Shown: positions 20,501-28,568 of the stretch, piece after piece | Layout of the letters: every line of letters begins with the position of its first letter | How positions within the stretch are numbered: the stretch's first letter is position 1 | Assembly (NCBI RefSeq): GCF_900111125.1 | Contig: NZ_FOGE01000003.1 | Span: 1-64,000 of the forward strand | DNA from: Sphingobium sp. YR768 | Lineage (GTDB): Bacteria > Pseudomonadota > Alphaproteobacteria > Sphingomonadales > Sphingomonadaceae | Direction: 5' to 3' | Length of the DNA stretch: 64,000 bases | Notes under the pieces: generated by a model | Databases searched by the model: none | Told to the model about the DNA's origin: nothing | Seen by the model: the letters and a program-made list of their open reading frames with translations, nothing else | Translations under genes and position numbers: made by a program

Positions 20501-22004
20501 CAAGGCCGCGATGCAGCGTCTCGATACGAACGTCGAGCGCAGCGATTTGCCGCGCCACTTCGCTAGGGCGCGTGCGATGCAGCCGATCGGCGATGATATC
20601 GACCGATTCCTGAAATTGTTTCAGACCGTCCCGATCGCTTTCCACCAGACTGACAGCCAGCGGCCGCACCGCGGCCGGCAATTTTTCCCGCAGCACCTTG
20701 AGCGGGGGCGCCTTTTGCGACGTGACGAGCACGCGCTTTCCCTGCGCCAGATAATGGCTGATGATGTTGGCGATCGTATGGGTCTTGCCGGTCCCCGGCG
20801 GCCCCTGCACCACGACGCCCGGCCGCGTGGCCAGTCGCTGGATGACCTCCACCTGCTCGCGGTTAAACGGCTTGGGGAAGAATAGATCCTCGCCCGAGCC
20901 ATCGGATGAGGTGACGCCCGGAATGGTGGAAACGCCGCGATAGTCGGGATAATTGGCCGGAGCAGCGGCATCGGCCGGCGCCTGCAACAGGGTGCGCACA
21001 GCCGGCGGAATCTGTTCGACATCGACAATCTGTTCGATTTCGGAGCGAAAACGGCGCAGATCGTCCATCAACTGCGTCGCACGACGGGTCCGTTCGATCA
21101 GCACCCAGCGATCATCCACCTGCAACATATCGCCACTTGGCGGTCTGCGTTCGCCAAGATCGGGTAGATAATGGCCGTCCGGATCGAGCAGCGCCACCGC
21201 CCGCCGAAGAACCGGCGCAAAACTTTCTGGGGTGAACGGACTGACGCCCTCTCCTTCCGATGCGTCGAGATAGCGTTGCGTCCCGCTGCGCCACTCATTG
21301 ACCGAAGGCGCCTCCATGGCATCGAGCGGCGCGCTTTCGATGCTCGTCGGCGACTCGCTACGCGGGCGCAGGGTGATGGCATGGCTCTGCTCGTCGAGCG
21401 TCAGTTCGACGGGAACACCCAGCAACGGATGATGCAGCTTTGCGCCATGATAGGTCCAGCGCGCGACGCCAATGCCCCAGAGCAGTTCGACGGGTTGCTC
21501 CGAAGCGCCATCCAGCGCCTGCCGCAAGGAGAAGAGGCTGTTGTACAGATCGATCGCATGGCGCCGCGGCCGCTCCTCCAGCGCCCAGGGCGACCAGATT
21601 TCGCGGACATAGCCAGCCAGCAAAGCCTCCAGATGCGGAAGGTCCGGATGGTCCTGCACCCGCAGCACGGCTTGCAGATCATTCGCGTCCGATGGCGAAG
21701 GATCGGGGATTTCGGGCCGCAATGCGGGAGTCGTTCCGACATCGTCGGGCAGTGCGATCCATCTGCGCAGTTCGGCATTTTCGGGCGGCGGCGGCGGGCA
21801 GCGCACCAGACGGTCCACGCGCAGCCAGACATGATCATCCCCGTCGCGCACATTGACCAATACGCCCGGCAGCTTGATCACATCTTCGCCGGCACGACGA
21901 AAACCGCGATAATCCGCCATATCGAGCACGGTCGACAGGCGATCGCGCTCGGTTGCCTCGACATAGTCGAGCAGCGCCAGCAGCCGCTCCGTTTCGACCA
22001 TCAT
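17487..22004 (-). CDS. Superfamily 1 helicase with C-terminal Vsr-like (MTES_1575-type) endonuclease domain
   Basis: A 1505-aa protein. Residues about 1-390 form an N-terminal region of unknown fold. Motif I is GPPGTGKT near 398-405, with motif Ia (VLVTSQKAPPLKVL) soon after. A roughly 650-residue Arg/Glu/Leu-rich, probably helical insertion separates this from motif II (LVVVDEASQS, near 1076) and GDDRQVSP. Later motifs include FQGDERDIMFVSLV and NVAASRARDRMVLV (motif VI, near 1310). Residues about 1360-1470 match a PD-(D/E)XK Vsr-like nuclease: ESPFEQEMYDLL, RIDLVVEG, then LAIECDGDRYHG. It probably unwinds and cuts nucleic acid and forms the DNA-processing arm of the Ter locus. It diverges from terZ. 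Confidence 0.87.
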   Translation of the reverse strand: MMVETERLLALLDYVEATERDRLSTVLDMADYRGFRRAGEDVIKLPGVLVNVRDGDDHVWLRVDRLVRCPPPPPENAELRRWIALPDDVGTTPALRPEIPDPSPSDANDLQAVLRVQDHPDLPHLEALLAGYVREIWSPWALEERPRRHAIDLYNSLFSLRQALDGASEQPVELLWGIGVARWTYHGAKLHHPLLGVPVELTLDEQSHAITLRPRSESPTSIESAPLDAMEAPSVNEWRSGTQRYLDASEGEGVSPFTPESFAPVLRRAVALLDPDGHYLPDLGERRPPSGDMLQVDDRWVLIERTRRATQLMDDLRRFRSEIEQIVDVEQIPPAVRTLLQAPADAAAPANYPDYRGVSTIPGVTSSDGSGEDLFFPKPFNREQVEVIQRLATRPGVVVQGPPGTGKTHTIANIISHYLAQGKRVLVTSQKAPPLKVLREKLPAAVRPLAVSLVESDRDGLKQFQESVDIIADRLHRTRPSEVARQIAALDVRIETLHRGLAAIDRQVDEIGRGSMTAVILDGTRIEPAEAARRLVAKADLAGWLPDAIDVIASHEPTFDDETIVRLRAARKEAGDRLVCLNDALPSDILPTAEGLIALHQDLLEVERIEQATSKAEALAPGASIEGVSATRQQAAALKDALRDAETASFGWSRAILQRWRADADDAILVALAGLDADVGALAGEERHFLVRPVTLPDGAQMDAAFRETVGKLARGEELGLIQNLFARQLKGQIASVRLSGRPISGAGEWADVDRYLSALDQGQRVAAAWNNVSGQAGLDPAGGEEPAIAEAMRRQLQHLADLRGLANGERRLQQELRSLLPDWSGRIAGDSVALDALMTLLDRHLLRARLSAAHETRERLRGIAANMEGAVGNALRSVLGAELGLAATDAALMGERWSAALGEVAHLRSLAPCFSDIRQLSALIEENGAPSWALALRTEAVTGVEDSWTPGDWRDRWTLRRMHSWLGRIDLHDQLRTFGRERTEHEEHLRRAYEESIELRTWCRLAEKASDQVRSALAAYAQAMRKIGRGTGIRAGRYRQDARAAADRAKNALPCWIMPHYRVSESLPAELGLFDLVVVDEASQSTLAALPALLRAKQVLIVGDDRQVSPDAGFREEARMNLLAARHLGSQLDDYRSALREEKSLYDLGTVVFAGGAILLKEHFRCVGAIIEYSKAQFYAHQLVPLRLPSASERLDPPLVDILVEDGYRKGKVNPPEVDCIVDAIGRIADDPAMRHRSIGVTTLLGQEQAIAILTAIEQVLGAEIMLRHDIRVGEPAAFQGDERDIMFVSLVADRGSSGLSGVGFEQRFNVAASRARDRMVLVRSVEMEDLRPSDKLRRSLIEHFHAPFAAETGLVADRRARCESPFEQEMYDLLVERGYRVDTQVPVGSKRIDLVVEGADDRRLAIECDGDRYHGPEQWPDDMARQRMIERAGWTVWRCFASRFIRERQAVIDELVAVLAARGIMPETGELPPSRHTEHRRWRSTPLQTDPVPYAWLVPADPF

Positions 22005-22208
22005 CGGTGTTGCGAATCCATTTCAGAAAAGAGTTTGCCCGGCATGATCTTTTGTCAAAAAAATGCCCCGGTCAAACTGCTAAAGAAATGACAGAGTTGT
22101 TAAGCAAGTCGATATGTTGAAACCGAAATTTCTTTTCGCTGCTATTGCGGAGCGTGAGCCATTGGCTTTAGGTTCGATGGTTGATCGCAGGTTTGACGGA
22201 GGGTGTGC
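22005..22208. promoter_or_regulatory. Divergent promoter region, helicase-nuclease versus terZ operon
   Basis: A 204-bp A/T-richer spacer containing an A-run (gtcaaaaaaatg near 22054-22065) and a GAAATTTC palindrome near 22126. It must supply promoters for both the 1505-aa helicase gene and the terZ-led operon, so both arms could respond to one signal. A GGAGGG ribosome-binding site at 22198-22203 decides the terZ start. No known operator was matched. Confidence 0.45.
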
Positions 22209-22790
22209 ATGGTTAGTCTGCAAAAGGGTCAGTCGGTCCGTCTGGAAAAGTCCGGTGGCGGCAGCCTGACCCGCGTCTCTATGGGTCTGGGCTGGGACGT
22301 GCGCAAGGCCAAGGGCTTTTTCGGCAAGCTGGTTGGCGGTAGCGGCGAAATCGATCTGGACGCATCCTGCCTGCTGTTCGACGCACAGGGCAGCTTGCTG
22401 GATCAGGTCTGGTTCCGTCAGCTTTCCACCCGTGACGGCAGCATCGTCCATAGCGGGGACAACCGCACCGGCGCGGGCGATGGCGATGATGAAGTGATCC
22501 AGGTCGACCTCACCCGCCTGCCCGCGACCGTCCAGACCTTGCTGTTCACGGTCAACAGCTTCCTGGGCGACAGTTTCGACCGGATCGAGAACGCCTATTG
22601 CCGGCTGGTCGATTCCACCAACGGCAAGGAAATGGCCCGTTACGACCTGACCGGGGCCGGCTCCCATACCGGGCAGTTGATGGCGAAGCTGACGCGCAAT
22701 GGCGACGGCTGGGACATGAAGGCGCTGGGCGACCGCACGAGCGGCCGCACCTTCCAGGACATGATGCAGACGATTCGCGCTTCTCTTTAA
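22209..22790 (+). CDS. terZ: TerZ-like TerD-domain protein
   Basis: 193 aa from the ATG at 22209, the same length as TerZ of plasmid R478. An in-frame GTG at 22203 overlaps the RBS and was rejected. The protein has the TerD fold with MVSLQKGQ start, MGLGWD, IDLDASCLLFD, HSGDNRTGAGDGDDE (the acidic Ca2+-binding loop) and NSFLGDSFDRIENAYCRLVD, the last being characteristic of TerZ rather than TerD/E. Ter proteins bind Ca2+ and are thought to form a membrane-linked stress-response complex giving tolerance to tellurite, phage and colicins. It opens the + strand Ter operon; terA starts 11 nt downstream. Confidence 0.92.
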   Translation: MVSLQKGQSVRLEKSGGGSLTRVSMGLGWDVRKAKGFFGKLVGGSGEIDLDASCLLFDAQGSLLDQVWFRQLSTRDGSIVHSGDNRTGAGDGDDEVIQVDLTRLPATVQTLLFTVNSFLGDSFDRIENAYCRLVDSTNGKEMARYDLTGAGSHTGQLMAKLTRNGDGWDMKALGDRTSGRTFQDMMQTIRASL

Positions 22791-22801
22791 TCGAGGCTCA
22801 G

Positions 22802-23977
22802 ATGACCGATCTTCAGCAAGGCGGAAATGCGGCGGTTCCCGGCGACACATTGACCGTCGCGTTCGCATGGACGCCCGCGGCCGGGCGGGACGTGGATGCC
22901 GATGCGTCGGCCTATCTGCTGACGGCATCGGGCAAAGTCCGCAGCGATGCGGACATGATCTTCTACAACCAGCCGCAAGGTGGCGGCGGCGGCATTCGCT
23001 TCGTCACCGGTTCGGGACGCGGCGCGTTCGAGGTGGATCTTCAGCGCCTGCCCGCCGAAATCGAACGGGTGGTGTTCTGCGTGACCATCCATGAAGCACA
23101 GGCGAAGGGGCAGACGCTGGCGTTGATCGACGGGGCGAGCATCAGCGTCGCCCCGGCTGGCGGAAGCACCGCCCTCAACTTCCGCCCGCCCCTTGCCGGT
23201 GCGAGCGAAGCGGCCATGACCTTTGGCGAACTGTATCGCCGCAACGGGCAGTGGAAATTCCGCGCCGTGGGTCAGGGCTTCAATGGCGGCCTTGCGCCTC
23301 TGGCCCGCTCTTTCGGCATCGATGTCGCGGAGGAAGCGCCTGCTGCGCCGCCCCCTCCTCCACCGCCGGCTCCCCCGCCGGTCAGTCTCAGCAAGGTGTC
23401 GCTGGAAAAGCCGGGCCAGACGATCAGCCTGGAAAAGCGCGGCGCCCATTTTGGCGAGATCAGCATCAACCTGAACTGGTCGCGCGGCCGCAAGGGCTTT
23501 TTCGGCGGCGGATCGGCGATCGACCTAGACCTTGGCTGCCTGTTCGAGTTGGCGGACGGGCGCAAGGGCGTGGTGCAGGCGCTGGGCAATGTCTTCGGCG
23601 CTTTTGCCGAGCCGCCCTATATCGCTTTGTCCGGCGACGATCGCACCGGCGACGTGTCGCAGGGCGAAACCATGCGGATCAACGGCGCCCACTGGAACAG
23701 CATCCGGCGGATTGCGGTGTTCGCCAATATTTACGACGGCGTACCAAACTGGCAACAGACGGATGGCGTGGTGCTCGTCACCATGCCGGACCAGCCACCG
23801 ATCGAGGTGCGCATGACCGAAGGCCGTAATGATCGCCGTCTATGCGGCATCGTGCTGATCGAAAATGATGCCGGCCGCCTGAAGGCGACGCGCATCGTGG
23901 ATTATGTGCGCGACCAGAAGGTGCTGGACGACAGTCTGGGATGGGGTCTGCGCTGGGTTGCCGGTCGCAAGGATTGA
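22802..23977 (+). CDS. terA: TerA-like protein with two TerD-type domains
   Basis: 391 aa from the ATG at 22802. Residues about 1-175 form a first TerD-related domain ([39 protein letters not shown]) in which the usual [13 protein letters not shown] loop is degenerate. A proline-rich linker (about 180-200, mostly P and A) leads to a second domain (about 205-390) with INLNWS, SAIDLDLGCLFEL and GDDRTGDVSQGE. This two-domain build and length fit TerA of classical ter operons. It probably acts as an adaptor in a Ter protein assembly. The TerC-like gene follows after 27 nt. Confidence 0.85.
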   Translation: MTDLQQGGNAAVPGDTLTVAFAWTPAAGRDVDADASAYLLTASGKVRSDADMIFYNQPQGGGGGIRFVTGSGRGAFEVDLQRLPAEIERVVFCVTIHEAQAKGQTLALIDGASISVAPAGGSTALNFRPPLAGASEAAMTFGELYRRNGQWKFRAVGQGFNGGLAPLARSFGIDVAEEAPAAPPPPPPPAPPPVSLSKVSLEKPGQTISLEKRGAHFGEISINLNWSRGRKGFFGGGSAIDLDLGCLFELADGRKGVVQALGNVFGAFAEPPYIALSGDDRTGDVSQGETMRINGAHWNSIRRIAVFANIYDGVPNWQQTDGVVLVTMPDQPPIEVRMTEGRNDRRLCGIVLIENDAGRLKATRIVDYVRDQKVLDDSLGWGLRWVAGRKD

Positions 23978-24004
23978 GCCGTTCGCGGCAAAACGGGGGT
24001 TATC

Positions 24005-25078
24005 GTGTTCAAATATTATAAGGGTTCCTTCCTCTTCACCGCCATCTGTCTGGCGCTGGCCGCATGGCTGGGCTGGACGATCACGGGAAGCGTCACCGGC
24101 ACGCTGGGCATCCTGTGGATCGTCGCGGTGCTGGGCGTGCTGGAAGTCTCGCTTTCCTTCGACAATGCGGTGGTCAACGCCACCGTGCTGCGCGACATGG
24201 ACGCGGTATGGCGGCGACGCTTCCTGACATGGGGCATATTGATCGCCGTGTTCGGAATGCGCATCGTCTTCCCGCTGGCGATCGTCGCGATCGCGGCGAA
24301 GATGGGGCCGATCGACGCGATCACCATGGCGGCCAGTGACCCGGTTCGGTACGAACAGATCATCACCGGCGCACATGTCGGCATTTCGGGCTTTGGCGGC
24401 GCCTTCCTGGCGATGGTGGGCCTCACCTTCTTCCTGGACGAGGATAAAGACGTTCACTGGATCGGCCCGATCGAGCGGCCCTTCGTCAACCTGTCGCGCA
24501 TTTCAGGTCTGGCGATCGGCATCGTCCTGCTGGCGCTCTACGGCATTTCGCGTCTGATCCACCCGGAAGAGGCGATGACCTTCATCACCTCGGGCATTTT
24601 CGGCCTGATCACCTATATCGGCGTGCAATCGATCGGCGCGCTGCTGGAGCAGGAAGAACATGGCGACGCCGCAACCGGCGCGGTGGTGAAGTCGGGCCTT
24701 GCCGGCTTCCTCTATCTCGAAGTACTCGACGCCTCCTTCTCGTTCGACGGCGTGATCGGCGCTTTCGCCCTGTCCAACAACCTGTTCATCATCGCGCTGG
24801 GCCTTGGCATCGGGGCAATGTTCGTCCGCTCCATGACGGTGATGCTGGTCGACAAGGGCACGCTGGCCGAATATCGCTATCTGGAACATGGCGCTTTCTA
24901 TGCGATCGTCGCGCTGGCCGCGATCATGCTGCTGTCGGTCCGGTTCGAAATCCCCGAAACCGTCACCGGCCTGATCGGCGCGGCGCTGATCGGCATCGCC
25001 TTCTACGATTCGCTGCGGAACAACCGCAAGGACGCCTCCCCGGTCAGCGGCACCGGCGAGCATCTGGACCACCCATAA
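24005..25078 (+). CDS. TerC-related DUF475 integral membrane protein
   Basis: A 357-aa inner-membrane protein with about nine hydrophobic helices, starting at a GTG behind GGGGG. Two internally related SFD motifs, VLEVSLSFDNAVVNATVL and VLDASFSFDGVIGAFAL, place acidic residues within the membrane. This is typical of the TerC/DUF475 group and suggests metal-ion handling. DUF475 proteins take the position of TerC in many Ter loci and are proposed to anchor the TerD-family proteins or to move a metal ion. A short charged stretch separates the halves, and the C-terminus ends in a hydrophilic tail. It lies between terA and terD in the same operon. Confidence 0.87.
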   Translation: MFKYYKGSFLFTAICLALAAWLGWTITGSVTGTLGILWIVAVLGVLEVSLSFDNAVVNATVLRDMDAVWRRRFLTWGILIAVFGMRIVFPLAIVAIAAKMGPIDAITMAASDPVRYEQIITGAHVGISGFGGAFLAMVGLTFFLDEDKDVHWIGPIERPFVNLSRISGLAIGIVLLALYGISRLIHPEEAMTFITSGIFGLITYIGVQSIGALLEQEEHGDAATGAVVKSGLAGFLYLEVLDASFSFDGVIGAFALSNNLFIIALGLGIGAMFVRSMTVMLVDKGTLAEYRYLEHGAFYAIVALAAIMLLSVRFEIPETVTGLIGAALIGIAFYDSLRNNRKDASPVSGTGEHLDHP

Positions 25079-25093
25079 GCAGGAGAGAAAAGC

Positions 25094-25672
25094 ATGTCGG
25101 TAAGCCTGTCCAAAGGCGGCAATGTCAGCCTGTCCAAGGAAGAGCCCAATCTGTCGAAGATCCTGATCGGTCTGGGTTGGGACACGCGCACCACCGATGG
25201 CGCCGATTTCGATCTGGATGCCAGCGCCTTCCTGCTGGCGTCCGGCGACAAGGTGCGCGGCGACAGCGATTTCATCTTTTACAATAATCTGCGGTCTTCG
25301 GACGGTTCGGTCGAGCATACCGGCGACAACCGCACCGGCGAGGGCGACGGCGACGATGAAGCGCTGAAGGTCGAACTGACGCGCGTTCCCGCCGATGTGC
25401 AGAAGATCGCGATCGCCGTGACCATCCATGACGGCGAAGGCCGTCGCCAGAGCTTCGGCATGGTGTCAAACGCCTTCATCCGCATCGTCAATGATGCGAC
25501 CGGGCGGGAAATTTCGCGCTATGATCTGGCCGAAGACGCTTCGACCGAAACGGCGATGATCTTCGGCGAAGTCTATCGCCATAATGGCGAGTGGAAATTC
25601 CGCGCGGTCGGCCAGGGATATAAGGGCGGCCTTGCCCCGCTGGCGCGCAACTATGGTGTCAATGTCGGCTAA
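25094..25672 (+). CDS. terD: TerD family protein (TerD)
   Basis: A 192-aa single-domain protein that closely follows TerD of R478: [15 protein letters not shown] start, [40 protein letters not shown] (Ca2+-binding acidic loop), and [24 protein letters not shown] near the C-terminus. It is predicted to be cytosolic or peripherally membrane-attached and to bind Ca2+. A strong AGGAGA RBS lies 8 nt upstream of the ATG. It is the tandem paralogue of terE, which begins 23 nt after its stop; the two share most motifs. Confidence 0.95.
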   Translation: MSVSLSKGGNVSLSKEEPNLSKILIGLGWDTRTTDGADFDLDASAFLLASGDKVRGDSDFIFYNNLRSSDGSVEHTGDNRTGEGDGDDEALKVELTRVPADVQKIAIAVTIHDGEGRRQSFGMVSNAFIRIVNDATGREISRYDLAEDASTETAMIFGEVYRHNGEWKFRAVGQGYKGGLAPLARNYGVNVG

Positions 25673-25695
25673 GGCCGGCGAGAAGGAGAATAGTT

Positions 25696-26271
25696 ATGGC
25701 AGTTTCGCTTTCCAAGGGCGGCAATGTCAGCCTCAGCAAGGAAGCGCCGGGCCTGAAGGCCGTGCATGTCGGTCTGGGCTGGGACACCCGCGTCACCGAT
25801 GGCAGCGCGTTCGACCTCGACGCCAGCGTGTTCCTGTTGAATGACGGCGGCAAGGTGCGCTCGGACGCCGACTTCGTCTTCTACAACAACAAAAATGGCG
25901 GCAACGGATCGGTCGTGCATCAGGGTGACAATCTGACCGGCGAAGGCAGCGGCGACGATGAAGTCGTGGCCGTCTCGCTCGATCAGGTGCCGGCCGATGT
26001 GACCAAGCTCAGCTTCGCCGTCACCATTCACGAAGCCGATGGCCGTCGCCAGAATTTCGGCATGGTGTCCAACGCTTTCATCCGCGTGCTGAACGCCGAT
26101 GGCGGCGCGGAAATCGCCCGTTACGACCTGTCGGAAGACGCTTCGACCGAAACCGCGATGATCTTCGGCGACCTGTATCGTCACAATGGCGAATGGAAGT
26201 TCAAGGCGATCGGTCAGGGCTTTGCCGGTGGTCTGGGACCGCTGGCCTCTTCCTTCGGCGTCAACGTCTGA
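25696..26271 (+). CDS. terE: TerD family protein (TerE-like)
   Basis: A 191-aa paralogue of the preceding gene with [48 protein letters not shown] and [24 protein letters not shown]. The VFLLN and HQGDN variants and the [20 protein letters not shown] segment are nearer TerE than TerD. All acidic loop residues are kept except that one Asp is Ser (EGSGDDE). It has an AAGGAG RBS. It should act with TerD as a Ca2+-dependent component. The protease-fused gene starts 18 nt after its stop. Confidence 0.92.
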   Translation: MAVSLSKGGNVSLSKEAPGLKAVHVGLGWDTRVTDGSAFDLDASVFLLNDGGKVRSDADFVFYNNKNGGNGSVVHQGDNLTGEGSGDDEVVAVSLDQVPADVTKLSFAVTIHEADGRRQNFGMVSNAFIRVLNADGGAEIARYDLSEDASTETAMIFGDLYRHNGEWKFKAIGQGFAGGLGPLASSFGVNV

Positions 26272-26289
26272 CCTGTTCCGCGCGCGCCT

Positions 26290-27456
26290 ATGCGTGACCT
26301 GGTCGCGGGCGAACGGACGCCAATCTCCGGCGAGCGCCTCTTCGCGTTCGCCGGCGGTGGCAGCCATAACCTCGCGCTGGCGCTGATCGCACTGGGGACG
26401 GACCGCAAGGCCTCTCCTGCCTTCCCACCGCTCGACAGTGTCACCCGCGAAATGCGCCCGGCGGCGCGGTTCGAGGATAGCGATAGGCTGTCCCTCTCCC
26501 TCGACGCCGTACCGGCGGAAGTGGACCGGCTGCAACTGATCGCCTTCGATCGCGAGACTCAGCCGATCGCACGGCGGCTGACGGTCGAAACCGGCGACCT
26601 GCGCTTTGGCGTGGACCTGCATGACCGCCCCGACGCGGCGGTGATTCTGATCGAATGCTATCGCCATCAGGGGGCATGGCGCATGGCCGCCAATGGGCAG
26701 GGCTTCGCCATGGGGCTGGGCGCCATCGCCGGCGCGCATGGCATCGACCATGGCTGGGTCCAGCGCCTGATCCCCCGGCTTCGTCCGCCCGATCGGGAGG
26801 TGGACCATGGCGGCCATGATCGCCCACGCGGCGGCACCTCTTCGGGCAGCGGGGTGGCGATCGATCGCCACCATATCCTGACCAACGCGCATGTCGTGGA
26901 GGACGCCCGTATCGTCACCGTCCATGCCGCCGGTCGGCCGATCGACGCCGTGACCGTGTTCGCCGATCCACGCAACGACCTCGCTTTGCTGCGGGTCGAG
27001 GCGCCCTTGCCCGCCACGGCGCAGTTCCGGTCGCAGGTCGGCCTGCATCTGGGCGAGGATATCGTCGCACTGGGCTTTCCGTTACAAGGTCTGCTGGGCA
27101 CCGGGCCACAGGCCAGCGCCGGCAATATCGCGGCGCTGTGCGGCATCGGCAATGACAGCACGGTCTTCCAGTTCACCGCGCCGATCGCCAGCGGCAATAG
27201 CGGCGGACCGATATTGGACATGGCGGGTCATCTGGTCGGACTCGTTAGCTCATCACTGAACCTCGATCGCATCCGCCAGTCGGGCGCCAGCGCGGAAAAT
27301 ATCAACTTCGGCATAAAAGGGGCCATCATCCTGAGTTTCCTCGACTCCTTCGGCATAGAACCGCCCTTTGCCCGTCCCGATCAGGCAATCATCGGCCGGG
27401 CCGCCGTGGTCCGGCAGGCACGCGACACGATCGCCCGGATTAGCTGCACATGCTGA
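26290..27456 (+). CDS. Degenerate TerD domain fused to a trypsin-like serine protease
   Basis: 388 aa. Residues about 1-155 match the TerA/TerD fold in outline (LVAGERTPISG start, then VILIECYRHQGAWRMAANGQGFAMGLG). The Ca2+-binding acidic loop is lost, with only FEDSDRLSLSLDAVP in its place. Residues about 175-375 are a trypsin/HtrA-type protease with a complete triad: His201 in TNAHVV, Asp230 in RNDLALLRV and Ser304 in SGNSGGP. No signal peptide or PDZ domain is present, so it is predicted to act in the cytoplasm, tethered to Ter proteins through the N-terminal domain. Its 3' end overlaps the next gene by 7 nt. Confidence 0.87.
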   Translation: MRDLVAGERTPISGERLFAFAGGGSHNLALALIALGTDRKASPAFPPLDSVTREMRPAARFEDSDRLSLSLDAVPAEVDRLQLIAFDRETQPIARRLTVETGDLRFGVDLHDRPDAAVILIECYRHQGAWRMAANGQGFAMGLGAIAGAHGIDHGWVQRLIPRLRPPDREVDHGGHDRPRGGTSSGSGVAIDRHHILTNAHVVEDARIVTVHAAGRPIDAVTVFADPRNDLALLRVEAPLPATAQFRSQVGLHLGEDIVALGFPLQGLLGTGPQASAGNIAALCGIGNDSTVFQFTAPIASGNSGGPILDMAGHLVGLVSSSLNLDRIRQSGASAENINFGIKGAIILSFLDSFGIEPPFARPDQAIIGRAAVVRQARDTIARISCTC

Positions 27457-28568
27457 CCCGGTCCGAAACCGCCCGGTCCATCACCCTGCCGACCGGCCAA
27501 CTCGACATAGAGGTGGAGGAAGCCGTCTGGCCGCTCGACGCGCTGTGCGATTTCGCCGCGCGCGAGAACCCCCGGCGCGGCTTTCTGGTCGTGTCGCGCG
27601 TGCTGGGGCGACATATCCCGGCCGCGCCGCAGGTCATGCGCCGCAGCGTTCATGATCTGGCGGCACGCATTCCCGCCGACCTGCCCGGACCGGTCATGGT
27701 CATCGGCCTCGCCGAAACCGCCGTGTGTCTGGGCCAGACGATCCATGAGGAACTGCGTCTGGCGACCGGCCGCGACGACATTTACTTCATCCACTCGACC
27801 CGCCAGCAGATCGACCATCCCCTGCTCTGCCGGTTCGAGGAGCCGCACAGCCATGCTTCGGCCCATCTCGTCTATCGCCCGGACCTTCCAGTGCTCAGCC
27901 CGAAAGACCCCCGGTCGCTGGTGATCGTGGACGATGAAGTGTCGACCGGCACGACCCTGTGCAATCTGGCAACCGCCTTTGTCGAGGCATGGCCGGCGGT
28001 CGAGGCGATCGTGGTGGCCACGCTGACCAACTGGTCGGTCGGCAAGGACTGGCCGACCCGCATGCCCCGCCCGACGCAGATCGCAGCCTTGCTTTCCGGC
28101 CGTATGGAATGGACGCAGGGCGAGGTCGCCACCGCAAACGCCGCCTTCGATGTCGCCGCTGCCTCTCTCGGTCGCCTGCGCACCCACCGCAATTTCGGCA
28201 GGCTGGGGCTGGATGCGCCGATCGCCCTGCCCCCGATCACCCCGCTGCCGCCGGTCGAAGGCCCGCTGCGCATCGTGGGCACCGGCGAGTTCACCTACCT
28301 CCCCTTCCGCCTTGCCGAGAAAATGGCGCAGGAAGGCCATGATGTGGTGGTACAGGCGACCAGTCGCAGCCCCGCGCGCCTCGCCGCCGCGATGAAGGCC
28401 AAGTTCTGCTTCGCCGATAACTATGACACCGGCGTCCCCAACTATCTCTACAATGCCGATCCGGCCGACCAGCGCACCACATGGATCGCCCATGAAACCG
28501 GCACCGGCACGGTAGATCCGGCGCTGGTCCGGGCGCTGGACGCAGACCTGATCGGGTGGAACGCCTGA
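27450..28568 (+). CDS. Phosphoribosyltransferase-TRSP domain protein of the Ter biosynthetic set
   Basis: 372 aa. An N-terminal type I phosphoribosyltransferase domain (about 1-200) contains the PRPP-binding signature VIVDDEVSTGTT at about 158-169. The C-terminal part (about 260-370), with EFTYLPFRLAEKMAQEG, then CFADNYDTGVPNYLYN, matches the TRSP domain paired with this transferase in Ter loci. It is expected to transfer a phosphoribosyl group from PRPP to an unidentified base-like acceptor. It overlaps the protease gene by 7 nt and its TGATG junction couples it to the HAD gene, so it is translated as part of a tight enzyme block. Confidence 0.85.
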   Translation: MLTRSETARSITLPTGQLDIEVEEAVWPLDALCDFAARENPRRGFLVVSRVLGRHIPAAPQVMRRSVHDLAARIPADLPGPVMVIGLAETAVCLGQTIHEELRLATGRDDIYFIHSTRQQIDHPLLCRFEEPHSHASAHLVYRPDLPVLSPKDPRSLVIVDDEVSTGTTLCNLATAFVEAWPAVEAIVVATLTNWSVGKDWPTRMPRPTQIAALLSGRMEWTQGEVATANAAFDVAAASLGRLRTHRNFGRLGLDAPIALPPITPLPPVEGPLRIVGTGEFTYLPFRLAEKMAQEGHDVVVQATSRSPARLAAAMKAKFCFADNYDTGVPNYLYNADPADQRTTWIAHETGTGTVDPALVRALDADLIGWNA

